DNA of 64,000 nt, from positions 186,001-250,000 of the forward strand of contig JADKFS010000011.1 of the NCBI GenBank assembly GCA_016717335.1. The letters are read 5' to 3'. Numbering within the stretch: position 1 is the first letter of the stretch; every line of letters begins with the position of its first letter. Under the pieces are notes generated by a model. It saw only the letters and a program-made list of their open reading frames with translations, did no database searches and was not told the DNA's origin. Origin of the DNA: Candidatus Ribeiella danica. Lineage in GTDB: Bacteria > Chloroflexota > Chloroflexia > Chloroflexales > Roseiflexaceae. Of the stretch, positions 7,948 to 16,533 are shown piece after piece. The translations under genes and the position numbers were made by a program.

Positions 7948-9183
7948 ATGGATAGATCGATCATCGGCCGTGTGCCGCTGTTCGCGGCGCTGCCGCCCGA
8001 CGAGCTCGAGCGCCTCGCCGCCTCGCTCAGCGAGGTGGCATTTCCGGCCGACACGGTCCTGTTTCGCGAGGGCGAGCGCGGCGATCGATTCTACATCCTG
8101 CTCAGCGGGCAGATCGCCATCATCAAAGCGCTCGGCACCGACGACGAGCGGCTGCTCGGGGTGCGCGGCGCGGGCGAGTTTGTCGGCGAGATGAGCCTGC
8201 TCAGCCAGGACGGGCTGCGCACGGCCAGCGTGTGCGCGCACGGGGATGTGCAGGTGCTGGAGCTGACGCGCGCCGACTTCGACGCGCTGCTGCAGCGCCA
8301 CCCGACCCTGGCCTACGAGATGCTGCGCGTGCTCAGCACCCGCCTGCGCGCCTCGCACGACACGGCGATTCAGGACTTGCACGAGAAGAACCGCCGGCTG
8401 GCCCAGGCCTATGCCGATCTGCAGGCCGCGCAGGCCAGGATCATCGAGCAGGAGAAGCTGGCGCGCGAGCTGGCGCTGGCCAGCGAGATCCAGGAGAGCA
8501 TGCTGCCGCGCGTGCTGCCGCGCATGGCCGGCTTCGAGATCGGCGCGCGCATGATCCCCGCGCGCATGGTCGGCGGCGATTTCTACGATGTCATCCCGCT
8601 CGACGAGGAGCGGCTGGGCGTGGTGGTCGGCGATGTCTCGGGCAAAGGCGTGCCGGCCGCTCTGTTCATGGCCTTGGTCTGCAGCCTGCTGCGCGCCGAG
8701 GCCATCCGAACGCCCTCGGCCGAAGAGGCGCTGCGCGTGGTCAACCACCAGCTGGCCGGCCGGAACGCCAAGCGGATGTTCGTCACCGTGCTCTACGGCA
8801 TCCTGCACCGGGCGACCCGCGAGCTCGCGTTCGTCCGCGCCGGCCACGAGCTGCCGCTGGTGCTGGATGCGGGCGGCGACATCCTGCAGCCCGTCCCTGG
8901 CCGCGGGCACCCGCTCGGCCTGTTCCCCAACCCCATGCTCGACGCGCAGACGATGATCCTGCCGGCCGGCGGCACCCTGCTGCTCTACAGCGATGGCGTG
9001 ACCGAGGCGATGGACTCGGCCGGCGAGCTGTTCGGGGTCGAGCGCGTCGCCGAGACCATGCGCGGCAGCGCCGGGGACAGCGCCCAGGTGCTGTGCGATC
9101 GGCTGGTGCAGGCGGTGGTGGCCTACGCTGGCGGCGCGCCGCAGGCCGACGATATCACACTGCTGGCGGTCCGCGCCCTGTAA
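7948..9183 (+). CDS. cNMP-binding SpoIIE/RsbU-type protein phosphatase
   Basis: A 411-residue regulator. Residues about 5-125 form a cyclic-nucleotide-binding beta barrel (GERGDRFYILLSGQIAI; GEFVGEMSLLS), followed by a coiled coil (about 135-178, 'HEKNRRLAQAYADLQ...EKLAREL'). A PP2C/SpoIIE phosphatase then runs from about 185 to the end, with metal-ligand acids in MVGGDFYDV and GDVSGKG and a distal QADDITLLAV. Such phosphatases dephosphorylate STAS antagonists, so it completes a kinase, antagonist and phosphatase set with the three genes upstream. The barrel suggests control by a nucleotide or another small ligand. ATG follows TAGGAACC. Separated from the STAS genes by repeats, so perhaps separately transcribed. 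Confidence 0.9.
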   Translation: MDRSIIGRVPLFAALPPDELERLAASLSEVAFPADTVLFREGERGDRFYILLSGQIAIIKALGTDDERLLGVRGAGEFVGEMSLLSQDGLRTASVCAHGDVQVLELTRADFDALLQRHPTLAYEMLRVLSTRLRASHDTAIQDLHEKNRRLAQAYADLQAAQARIIEQEKLARELALASEIQESMLPRVLPRMAGFEIGARMIPARMVGGDFYDVIPLDEERLGVVVGDVSGKGVPAALFMALVCSLLRAEAIRTPSAEEALRVVNHQLAGRNAKRMFVTVLYGILHRATRELAFVRAGHELPLVLDAGGDILQPVPGRGHPLGLFPNPMLDAQTMILPAGGTLLLYSDGVTEAMDSAGELFGVERVAETMRGSAGDSAQVLCDRLVQAVVAYAGGAPQADDITLLAVRAL

Positions 9184-9237
9184 TCTGCCGCGCCCCTGCC
9201 GCCCTCCGGCCCCGACCTTTCGACTGGATCTCCCGCT

Positions 9238-9266
9238 CCCCCGTCTTTCGGGGGTCGTTTGCTTTT
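9238..9266 (+). terminator. Terminator-like hairpin carried by a repeat
   Basis: CCCCC/GGGGG stem with a 7-nt loop followed by TCGTTTGCTTTT, 55 bp after the phosphatase stop. The same 'TTTCGGGGGT..TTTGCTTTTTGCGC' module occurs at 36738-36770, so the terminator is part of the repeat family. Confidence 0.6.
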
Positions 9267-9335
9267 GCGCAGTGCGCTGCCTCAGATCACCGCACCAGTC
9301 AAGGATTCCCCGCTCTCATTTTGGGAGCGGGCGCA
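9267..9335. repeat. Composite hairpin element, copy D; gap 9184-9546
   Basis: After the terminator module come TGCGCAGTGCGCTG and a CCCCGCTCTC...GGGAGCGGG stem (9308-9331). The remaining 200 bp up to 9546 shows a TATACT near 9491 as a possible -10 and no gene. Confidence 0.65.
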
Positions 9336-9546
9336 GTAGAGCGCGATTCTGAAAAACCGACGAGGTGAAGCAGGGGCCGTGGCCTGGCCGCGAGAAGTAT
9401 CTGCCATCCGCCGCAAGTCGCAGACACACAGGGACAGACTTCCCGGCCATGTCAGGACATGGATCTCATGACGGAGGGACGCGCCGGCTGCTATACTCCG
9501 CTCAGTCAAACGAAAGACGTTACCGAGCGACGTTAAGGAGACGACA

Positions 9547-10137
9547 ATGATTACCGCTCCGAAGCAGCCATCAGCATATACCGTTCACCCGCGCCTGGTC
9601 GCCAGCCGCGCGATCGCAATCATTCGCTGGCCGTTCACCAACAAGTTCGCCGCACCGATCTGGCTGGTGCTGCGGCTGTACATCGCCTCGATCTGGTTCC
9701 AGATGAGCATTTCGAAGTTCCGGGCCGGCTGGCTGACCAGCGACCCGCTGAGCCAGCTGTTCAAGCTGATCGAGAACGGGACGATGCCGGTGCCGCTGCC
9801 GTTCTACCGCGAGATCGCGGGGGCTATGCTGCACGCCGGGATCACGCCGTACCTGTCGCACGGCATGCCGTTCCTCGAGATGGCCGCCGCGCTCGCGTTC
9901 GCCAGCGGCGTGCTCGTCCCGGTCGCGGCGGTCGGCGCCATTCTGCTGAACATCAACATCATCCTGTCGGGCATGGGCACCCCGGCGTTCGATGCGCCGA
10001 TCATCGCGTCGCAGATCCTGTTCCTGCTGTCGTATCGCGTCGTGGGCGCCATCGGCTTCGAGCGGATCGCGCTGCGCATCCTCGGCGCGGCCGTGCGGGC
10101 GGTCCGCCCGGCCCGCCAGACAGCCAAGGCATCCTGA
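9547..10137 (+). CDS. DoxX-family membrane protein 1
   Basis: A 196-residue protein with four hydrophobic helices (about 38-55, 93-110, 116-135 and 148-170), the DoxX/TQO-small pattern. 'LVLRLYIASIWFQMSISKF' is the typical first helix. Family members are linked to thiosulfate:quinone oxidoreductase or to oxidative stress in the membrane, but many are uncharacterised. GGAG lies 7 bp before ATG. A second family member is encoded at 44700-45302. Confidence 0.8.
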   Translation: MITAPKQPSAYTVHPRLVASRAIAIIRWPFTNKFAAPIWLVLRLYIASIWFQMSISKFRAGWLTSDPLSQLFKLIENGTMPVPLPFYREIAGAMLHAGITPYLSHGMPFLEMAAALAFASGVLVPVAAVGAILLNINIILSGMGTPAFDAPIIASQILFLLSYRVVGAIGFERIALRILGAAVRAVRPARQTAKAS

Positions 10138-10149
10138 TCGATCTGGCTT

Positions 10150-10245
10150 TCCCTGACCCCAAATCCCCCTCTTCCATTCTGGGAGAGGGGGATGCTTGCC
10201 TCGTGGGATGGCTTCGGCGGACCCGAAATCACACCACCAGCCAAT
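10150..10245. repeat. Composite hairpin element, copy E (partial)
   Basis: CCCCCTCTTCC...GGGAGAGGGGG stem (10164-10191) next to a GGCTTCGGCGGACCCGAAATCACACCACCAGCC block that resembles the right arm of copy B. It lies between the convergent DoxX gene and the CBS-ACT gene. Confidence 0.65.
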
Positions 10246-10298
10246 ATGCACCTGCGCCCGTATCGGGGATGAGGCGGCGGGTGGAGCGCTCCGGCGCA

Positions 10299-10940
10299 TC
10301 ACCACACGCGAATATCGACCAGCCGCAGCACGATCGGCTCGATCAGCTCGCGCAGCTGATCCTCCGGCACGCCGGCGACCTTGCACATCACCAGGCTGTT
10401 CGAGGGGTCCTCGCCCGCGAAGGTGCCCAGCGCAATAATGTTGCCGCCGGCCCCGGCGATCGCCTGGGTCAGGATGGCCAGCTGGCCGGCCTGCTCGGGC
10501 ACCAGCACGGTGACGCGCACGCCGCGCTCGCGCGCGCCCATCAGCTCCAGGAAGATCTTGAACAGGTTCGTCTCGGTGATGATGCCGACCACGTGGTCGC
10601 CGCGCAGCACCGGCATGCCGCCGATCTTGTTGTCGGCCATGATCCGCGCCGCCTCTTCGATCGGCGTGTCTTCGGCGACGGTGATGACCGTCTCGCTCAT
10701 CACGCGCTCCACGGTCACTTTGCTGAGCAGGTAGTTCAGCTCCCAGATGCTCAGCGTGGTGGCCGACGAGGCCGTGGCGTGCAGCAGATCGCGCTCGGTG
10801 ACGATGCCGACAAGCTTGCCGTTATGCATCACCGGGGCGCGGCGGATCTTCTCGCGGCGCATCAGCTCGATCGCTTCGGGGAGGGTGGTTTCGGGGTGGA
10901 CCGGAATGACCGGGTAGGACATACGTTCGCCAACGAGCAT
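10299..10940 (-). CDS. CBS-pair plus ACT-domain sensor protein
   Basis: A 213-residue soluble protein. Two CBS motifs (residues about 5-57 and 77-130; 'MSYPVIPVHPETTLPEAIELM' and 'MSETVITVAEDTPIEEAARIM') normally bind adenosyl ligands. An ACT-like domain (about 139-213; RVTVLVPEQAGQLAILTQAIAG) normally binds amino acids. GGAG precedes the ATG at 10940; an upstream frame extension to 10988 was rejected. It lies 37 bp after livF in the same direction, so it is probably the last gene of the branched-chain amino-acid transport operon and may sense energy and amino-acid status. The link is inferred from position. Confidence 0.85.
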   Translation of the reverse strand: MLVGERMSYPVIPVHPETTLPEAIELMRREKIRRAPVMHNGKLVGIVTERDLLHATASSATTLSIWELNYLLSKVTVERVMSETVITVAEDTPIEEAARIMADNKIGGMPVLRGDHVVGIITETNLFKIFLELMGARERGVRVTVLVPEQAGQLAILTQAIAGAGGNIIALGTFAGEDPSNSLVMCKVAGVPEDQLRELIEPIVLRLVDIRVW

Positions 10941-10977
10941 GGTTGAACTCCTTTGTCCAGTTGTTGCTTGCTGCCTA

Positions 10978-11688
10978 TTATAAACCAAGATAGGCAGTGC
11001 GCACGTGGTCGTTGCTCGCCAGCTGTCGCGCGGCCCCCTCCAGCTCGGTGCGCCCCTGCGCCAGCACGTAGCCGTAGTCGCTGACCGCCAGGGCCATCTG
11101 GACGTTCTGCTCGACCAGCAGGATGGTCAGGCCGGTCTGCTTGAGCTCCTTCAGGTTCTTGAACAGCTGCAGCGTCAGCACCGGCGAGAGGCCCAGCGAG
11201 AGCTCGTCGATCATGAGCACCTTGGGCTCGGCCATGATCCCGCGCGCCACCGCCAGCATCTGCTGCTCGCCGCCGCTGAGCGTGCCGGCCTTCTGGTGCA
11301 TGCGCTCCTGCAGTCGCGGGAACAGCGCGAACACCCGCTCCAGGTTGCGCTTGAGGTGCGGCCGCGACCGCGCCGTCGACGCGCCCATCTCCAGGTTCTC
11401 GACCACGCTCATGTCGGTGAACAGCTGGCGGCCCTCCGGCACCAGCACCAGCCCCATCGCCGCCTTGGCGTAGGCCGGCAGCCGGCTGACATCCTTGCCC
11501 TCGAACCAGATCGATCCGGCCGTCGGCTTCAGCTGCCCCATCACGGTGCGCAGCAGCGTAGTCTTGCCGACACCGTTGGTGCCGACCAGGCAGGTCATCT
11601 TGCCCTCTTGCAGCGCCAGGCTCGCGCCCCAGAGAATCTGCACGTCGCCGTAGCCCGACGCGACGTCGCGAACTTCCAGTATTGGCAT
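10978..11688 (-). CDS. livF: Branched-chain amino-acid ABC transporter, ATPase LivF
   Basis: A 236-residue ABC ATPase of the second HAAT type. Walker A 'GTNGVGKTT', signature LSGGEQQ, Walker B 'KVLMIDELSLGLSP' (the LSLGL form typical of LivF) and switch His replaced by Gln in 'ILLVEQN'. It pairs with LivG to power import through LivH and LivM. The ATG at 11688 has GGAG upstream; residues before it derive from a heptamer array. Transcribed leftward after livG. Confidence 0.93.
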   Translation of the reverse strand: MPILEVRDVASGYGDVQILWGASLALQEGKMTCLVGTNGVGKTTLLRTVMGQLKPTAGSIWFEGKDVSRLPAYAKAAMGLVLVPEGRQLFTDMSVVENLEMGASTARSRPHLKRNLERVFALFPRLQERMHQKAGTLSGGEQQMLAVARGIMAEPKVLMIDELSLGLSPVLTLQLFKNLKELKQTGLTILLVEQNVQMALAVSDYGYVLAQGRTELEGAARQLASNDHVRTAYLGL

Positions 11689-11700
11689 TGTCGTCTCCCT

Positions 11701-11799
11701 GTAGTCGGTAGCCCGTAGCCGGATGTCAGTAGCACTGTGATGCGAGGAACGACAACGTGCTTCGACGCATCTTCTGGCCACTGACTACCGACTACTGCA
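11701..11799. repeat. Heptamer array between livG and livF
   Basis: TAGTCGG, TAGCCCG, TAGCCGG, ATGTCAG units at 11702-11729, and an inverted array (CTGACTACCGACTACTG) at 11780-11797. The livG stop codon is supplied by the right-hand array. The two ends can pair around a 50-nt loop. Confidence 0.75.
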
Positions 11800-12532
11800 T
11801 CAGGCTCTCGGCCAGCTTCGGGTCGCCCAGGTAGGCTTCGATCACCTGCGGGTCGTTGGCCACGTCGTGGGGCGTGCCCTCGGCCAGCTGCTTGCCGTAG
11901 TCGAGCACCACTAGGCGATCGCAGACCTTCATCGTGGCGTGCATCACGTGCTCGATCATGATGATCGTCACGCCTTGGTCGCGGATCTTGCGGATGGTCT
12001 CGACCATCATCGCGATCTCGGAGGGGTTGAGGCCGGCCAGCACTTCGTCGAGCAGCAGCAGGTGCGGGTGCGACGCCAGCGCGCGGGCCATCTCCAGGCG
12101 CTTCTTCTGGGCCACGTTCAGGCTGCCGGCCAGCTGGTCGGCGCGCTCGGCCAGGCCGACGAACTCGAGCACCTCGTCGGCGATCGCGGCCGCGCCGGCC
12201 AGGCCGTTGCCCTCGCGCCCGAAGCAGCCCCCCACCATCACGTTCTCGCGCACCGTCAGCTCGTTCAGCGGGCGGACGATCTGGTGCGTGCGGGCCAGCC
12301 CCATGCGGGCGAGCTGGTAGGGCTTCAGCCCCTTCAGGTCGCGCTCCCGAAAGATCACGCGCCCCTTGCTGGGCGCGTAGACGCCGTTGATCACGTTGAA
12401 GAGCGTGGTCTTGCCGGCGCCGTTCGGGCCGATCAGCCCCATGATCTGCCCCGCGGGGACGCCGAACGAGATATTCGAGAGCGCCTGCAGACCGCCGAAT
12501 GATTTGCTGACGCCTTGTACCTGTAGGATCAT
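11792..12532 (-). CDS. livG: Branched-chain amino-acid ABC transporter, ATPase LivG
   Basis: A 246-residue ABC ATPase. Walker A 'GPNGAGKTT', a degenerate signature 'LNVAQKKRLEMARAL' in place of the usual LSxGQxxRLE, Walker B 'HLLLLDEVLAGLNP' and switch His in 'IIMIEHVMH'. The changed signature is worth noting but such variants occur in LivG proteins. It lies 42 bp after livM. Works with LivF as a heterodimeric motor. Confidence 0.93.
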   Translation of the reverse strand: MILQVQGVSKSFGGLQALSNISFGVPAGQIMGLIGPNGAGKTTLFNVINGVYAPSKGRVIFRERDLKGLKPYQLARMGLARTHQIVRPLNELTVRENVMVGGCFGREGNGLAGAAAIADEVLEFVGLAERADQLAGSLNVAQKKRLEMARALASHPHLLLLDEVLAGLNPSEIAMMVETIRKIRDQGVTIIMIEHVMHATMKVCDRLVVLDYGKQLAEGTPHDVANDPQVIEAYLGDPKLAESLMQ

Positions 12533-12574
12533 GGCAACCTCGCGTCTGTTGTTGGCGAGCGGCTGGGCAAACAG

Positions 12575-13615
12575 CTACGGCAGCAGGCTCCGCAGCCGCG
12601 GGATGCGACCGCGCAGCCAGCCCACCGCGCCGGCCGGGATGAACAGGACGATCAGCAGCAGCAGCACGCCCGCCACCGATAGCTGGATGTCTTTGAAGAT
12701 CGGGCTGGTCAGCAGGAAGCCGCGCAGGCGCTGGTAGCCAGCCGCGCCGAGCACCGGGCCAAGCACGGTGCCCTGGCCGCCCAGCATGATCATCACCAGG
12801 GTCTCGATCGAGAACTGCAGGCGAAACGCGTCGCCGGTCTCGATGTTGCCGTTCTTGAAGAAGAACAGCACCCCGACCATGCCTGGCACGATCGCCGACA
12901 GCACGTAGGCCCAGGTCTTCGCGTTGGTGGTGTCCACGCCCATCACGTCGGCGGCGTCCTCGTCCTCGCGGATCGCCATCAGCCCCAGGCCGAATTTGCT
13001 GGTCTTGACCACGTAGCTCAGGCAGATCGCCAGCAGCGTCAGCGCCAGCAGCGCGTCGTAGGTCAGCCAGAGCGCCTGGGTGGCGCCGCCGTAGGCCTTG
13101 TAGACCGAGAACTGCAGGGAGATGCCGGTCGGCCCGCCGAACGGCTCGAAGTTGTCGATGAACGTGCGCACCGCCTCGTTGACGCCGATCGTCGCCAGGG
13201 CGAAGTAGGTGCCGCGCAGCCGCAGGATGGCCTTGCCGAGCAGGAACGCCAGGATCGCCGATGCGCCGCCGCCCGCCAGCGCCGCCAGCCAGAGCGACAT
13301 GCCCAGCGCGCTGATCAGGTACATCCCGACGTAGCCGCCCAGGCCGAAGAACACCACGTGCCCGAAGCTGACGTAGCCGCTGTAGCCCATCAGGATGTTC
13401 AGGCTGGAGGCCAGCGCGACCGACAGCAGCACGGTGAAGAGCACCTCGCGCACGGCCACGTTGCCCGCCAGGCCGGGCCACAGTCCGGCGGCCAGCACCA
13501 GGCCGAGCGTGAGCAGGAGCCCGGGGCTGCGCCAGGGCCGCAGCGCCCCGCCTAGGCCGCGCCGCCCGACCCGCATGCCCGGTGAAGCGATGCTGAGAGA
13601 AGGTCGATCTTTCAT
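12575..13615 (-). CDS. livM: Branched-chain amino-acid ABC transporter, permease LivM
   Basis: A 346-residue permease with about 8-10 hydrophobic helices and the BPD_transp_2 motif 'NILMGYSGYVSFGHVVFFGLGGY'. An EAA-like cytoplasmic loop reads 'AIREDEDAADVMGVDTTNAK'. The ATG overlaps the livH stop (ATGA), so translation is coupled. A 30-residue basic N-terminal tail precedes the first helix. It forms the channel with LivH. Confidence 0.93.
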   Translation of the reverse strand: MKDRPSLSIASPGMRVGRRGLGGALRPWRSPGLLLTLGLVLAAGLWPGLAGNVAVREVLFTVLLSVALASSLNILMGYSGYVSFGHVVFFGLGGYVGMYLISALGMSLWLAALAGGGASAILAFLLGKAILRLRGTYFALATIGVNEAVRTFIDNFEPFGGPTGISLQFSVYKAYGGATQALWLTYDALLALTLLAICLSYVVKTSKFGLGLMAIREDEDAADVMGVDTTNAKTWAYVLSAIVPGMVGVLFFFKNGNIETGDAFRLQFSIETLVMIMLGGQGTVLGPVLGAAGYQRLRGFLLTSPIFKDIQLSVAGVLLLLIVLFIPAGAVGWLRGRIPRLRSLLP

Positions 13616-14472
13616 TTTTTCGCTCCAAACAGCCCGCTCGGCCGGACCAGCAGGATCAGCACGAACAGCAGGAACTCGATCACCGGCACCCAGGTGTTCT
13701 TCATGAACACCGGGATGACCCCTTCGAGCGAGCCCAGGATCAGCCCGCCGAGCAGCGCGCCGAGCGGATTGCCCAGCCCGCCCAGCACGCCGATCACGAA
13801 GCTCTTGAGCTGGTAGGCGTTGCCGCTGAGGATGGTGACCGGGAAGAAGGTCGCGATCAGCCCGCCCGAGATCGCCGCCAGCATCGTGCCCAGGCCGAAG
13901 CTCAGCGCCAGGATGCGCTTGGACGAGATGCCCATCAGCTCGGCCGCGGCGCGATTGTTGGCGACCGCGCGGATGTGTTTGCCGGGCCGGGTGCGGTACA
14001 GAAACATGTACAGCGCCGCGGTCACGAGCGTCGCCGCCAGCGCCGCGATCAGCCGCGTCCCCTGCAGCGTCGCCGGCCCGACGCTGACGCTGCCGAGCGA
14101 GAAGTCGACCGTGCGCGGCGAGGTGCTGAACGCCGCGGTGCCCAGCCCGATGATGATCATGTTGATCGCGAAGGTCGCCAGCAGGGTCGAGAGGTAGGGC
14201 GCGTTGATCACGCGCTGGATCGCGATCGTGTAGATCAGCATGCCGCCGACCAGGCCGACCAGCGCCGACAGCACGATGCCGAGGTAGGGGTTCAGGCCGA
14301 GCGTGCTGAACAGCAGGTAGACGCCGAACATGCCCAGCGCGATAATGGCGCCGTGCGCCAGGTTGATCACGCGCATGACGCCCCAGATCAGCGTCAGCCC
14401 CATGGCGGCGATCCCGTAGACGAAGCCGATCAGCAGACCGTCGACCAGCGAGACGAATAGCGTCGATGCCAA
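13612..14472 (-). CDS. livH: Branched-chain amino-acid ABC transporter, permease LivH
   Basis: A 286-residue permease of the BPD_transp_2 family, with 'GFVYGIAAMGLTLIWGVMRV' and 'INLAHGAIIALGMFGVYL' near the start and the loop 'IRAVANNRAAAELMGISSKR'. A TTG start at 14472 is proposed because AAAGGAGCGCACC lies just before it and homology begins there; the longer frame to 14613 overlaps the livK end and reads as low-complexity Arg. It overlaps livM by four bases. Confidence 0.9.
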   Translation of the reverse strand: MASTLFVSLVDGLLIGFVYGIAAMGLTLIWGVMRVINLAHGAIIALGMFGVYLLFSTLGLNPYLGIVLSALVGLVGGMLIYTIAIQRVINAPYLSTLLATFAINMIIIGLGTAAFSTSPRTVDFSLGSVSVGPATLQGTRLIAALAATLVTAALYMFLYRTRPGKHIRAVANNRAAAELMGISSKRILALSFGLGTMLAAISGGLIATFFPVTILSGNAYQLKSFVIGVLGGLGNPLGALLGGLILGSLEGVIPVFMKNTWVPVIEFLLFVLILLVRPSGLFGAKK

Positions 14473-14560
14473 GGTGCGCTCCTTTGCTTCAGCCGGCGCA
14501 GGCCACGTTCGTATAGCGTTCCTATACGCGTTTGGCCTACGCCGACTGACCGCCTGCTGC

Positions 14561-15910
14561 TTAGCGGATGGGATACAGCGTCTTCGCCGTGACCGCCGCG
14601 GCCGGCCAGACAATCTGCTTGGCCAGCTTGCCGTCGCTGCCCTTCTGCCACTGGATGTAGACCATATCGTGGCCGAGCTGCAGGCCGTGCGCGTCGCTGG
14701 TGTTGAACTCGATCCGCCCGAAGAAGCTCAGGACATCCAGGCTGTCGAGCGCGGCCTTGATCTTCTCGGTGTCGAGCACGCCGGCCTTCTCGATCGCCTT
14801 CTCGAGGATCAGCCCGGCGACGTAGCCGCCCGCGGCGTGGTAGGATGGCTCCTCGCCGCTGTAGGCCGCCTTGTACGCGCTCACGAAATCGGCGCCCGAC
14901 GGGCCGATCCAGGTCAGGCCAGCCGCCTTAGCCGAGTCGGCGCTGAAGGCGGCCGCCGGCTCCCACTGGCTCGGCCCGACCACGCCCACCGCCGCGTCGC
15001 CCAGCTCGGCGAACTTCGGCTCGGGCGGGGCCACCAGCAGGCTCAGGAATTTGGCCGCGACTTTCTTCTCGAACAGCTGCTTGGCGAGCGTCGTGCCGTC
15101 CTGGAAGTGACCGCCGCCCAGGATGGCGTCCGGCGCGGACTGCTGCACCTTGTTGATGATCGGCCCGAAATCGGTGGTGTTGGTGTCGTAGCCCTCGAGC
15201 AGCACGATCTCGTAGCCCTTGCCCTCGGCGTAGGTCTTCAGCGCGTTGGAGACGTCGGTCGAGAACTTGTCGTTCTCGTGGACGATCGCGAGCTTCTTGG
15301 CCGAAGGGTCGAGCTGCGCCAGCGCGTCGACGGCGCCGGTCAGGTAGCGGCTGGCCGGGGTGTAGACCTGGTAGACCAGCGTGTAGCCCTTGGTGTAGGT
15401 GCTGTCGGATGCGGCGCCGGTGGTGATCATAATCTTGCCGTACTGCTCGGCGATCACCGCCGCGGCGTCGGCCGGGCCGCTGCCGTAGGGGCTGATCAGG
15501 AAGTCGGCCTTGTCATCGTTGACGAGGCGCGCGTACAGCTCCTGCACGCGGTCTTTGTTGCTCTCGTCGTCGTACGATTTGGGCTCGAAGATGACCTTGC
15601 TGCCGTCGGCCAGGGCAATGCCGCCATTCTGCTTGACCTGGTTGATCCAGAGCTGCAGGCCGTTCTGCTGCCGGATCGACTCGACGTTGCTCTTACCGGT
15701 GACCGATGTAGTGAAGCCGATCACGGCCGTCTTGGTCGGCCCGGCCGTCGTCGCGCCGGATGACGCGGCGGTTGGCGCCGGGGCGGCGGTTGGCGCTGGC
15801 GCGCCAGCGTTGCCGCCCGATGCCTGGGGGGTCGGCGCCTGGCCTCCGCAGGCCGCCAGCAGTCCGATGAGGGTGAACAGAGCTGTCAGAACGATCAGGG
15901 TGCGTTTCAT
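14561..15910 (-). CDS. livK: Branched-chain amino-acid-type solute-binding lipoprotein
   Basis: A 449-residue extracytoplasmic receptor. A lipoprotein signal peptide ends in LLAAC (Cys21 lipidated), followed by a Pro/Ala-rich linker (about 24-60) and a two-lobe periplasmic-binding fold (type 1, Peripla_BP_6) with 'TAVIGFTTSVTGKSNVESIR' at the start. It is first in the leftward transport operon, with GAGGAGG before the ATG. Ligand specificity (Leu/Ile/Val, amides or other amino acids) cannot be told from sequence. Confidence 0.9.
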   Translation of the reverse strand: MKRTLIVLTALFTLIGLLAACGGQAPTPQASGGNAGAPAPTAAPAPTAASSGATTAGPTKTAVIGFTTSVTGKSNVESIRQQNGLQLWINQVKQNGGIALADGSKVIFEPKSYDDESNKDRVQELYARLVNDDKADFLISPYGSGPADAAAVIAEQYGKIMITTGAASDSTYTKGYTLVYQVYTPASRYLTGAVDALAQLDPSAKKLAIVHENDKFSTDVSNALKTYAEGKGYEIVLLEGYDTNTTDFGPIINKVQQSAPDAILGGGHFQDGTTLAKQLFEKKVAAKFLSLLVAPPEPKFAELGDAAVGVVGPSQWEPAAAFSADSAKAAGLTWIGPSGADFVSAYKAAYSGEEPSYHAAGGYVAGLILEKAIEKAGVLDTEKIKAALDSLDVLSFFGRIEFNTSDAHGLQLGHDMVYIQWQKGSDGKLAKQIVWPAAAVTAKTLYPIR

Positions 15911-16290
15911 GACCTCGCCTCCTCTTTGAGCATCTTCCTAGGGACAGAAACGACGAGTGTAGCCTGAATACCTCTGAGCCAGCGATGAGAGTGATGAGTG
16001 GTGATAATCCCGGGTAAGTTATTCCTTTCGTTATTCAGATCGAGAACATGCCGAAATACGCTCTACTGTTCTCAAGTAAAGCTCAACATACCGAAACACA
16101 TGGCCGAACCGACCACGATGTGTCTATAGTGGGCTACTGAATATGAGATAGGTGGCGTGATTGTTTCAGTAATCCTATAGCAGTATGGTGGAGGCGATGG
16201 AAAAGAAATCTTAACTATCGATGGAGGTTTGGCTACTAACTACCTTTATTCCGGGGGTTGTAGTCATCTGCTCATAGCCCAGTGATGCGC
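15911..16290. other. AT-richer region upstream of livK, no gene
   Basis: About 380 bp with lower G+C than its surroundings. It must hold the livK promoter (leftward) near 15930-16000, but I could not pick a convincing pair of boxes. No reading frame of note. Confidence 0.4.
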
Positions 16291-16520
16291 CCGATCACCC
16301 CACCCCCTGCCCGCTCCCCTGAAAGGGGAGCGGGTGTGTCCTGCGGTGCTGTGGTGCGCTGCTCTGCAGCGCACCACAGCACCACCACAAATCCCCCGCT
16401 CCCAACGGGAGCGGGGGGGTAGGGCGGCGCGGTGCGGTTGCTGTGCGACCGCACCCCGATGCAGAAAGAATAGCCCCCCTCGCCCAGAATGGGCGAGGGG
16501 GGCAGGGGACGAGGGCTTGC
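16291..16520. repeat. Composite hairpin element, copy F (double)
   Basis: Five stems in series: CCGCTCCCCT/AGGGGAGCGG (16311-16333); an 18-bp inverted repeat GGTGCTGTGGTGCGCTGC and its complement (16345-16383); CCCCCGCTCCC/GGGAGCGGGGG (16393-16417); GGTGCGGT/ACCGCACC (16431-16455); and CCCCCCTCGCCC/GGGCGAGGGGGG (16474-16502). It lies just after the malic enzyme stop. Confidence 0.85.
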
Positions 16521-16533
16521 GTAGGCGGGCAGC

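Noticed and set aside
11595..13628. A 677-codon minus-strand frame across livM, livG and livF
   Set aside because: Out of frame with three recognisable transporter genes and made of Arg/Ala/Gly-rich low-complexity sequence.
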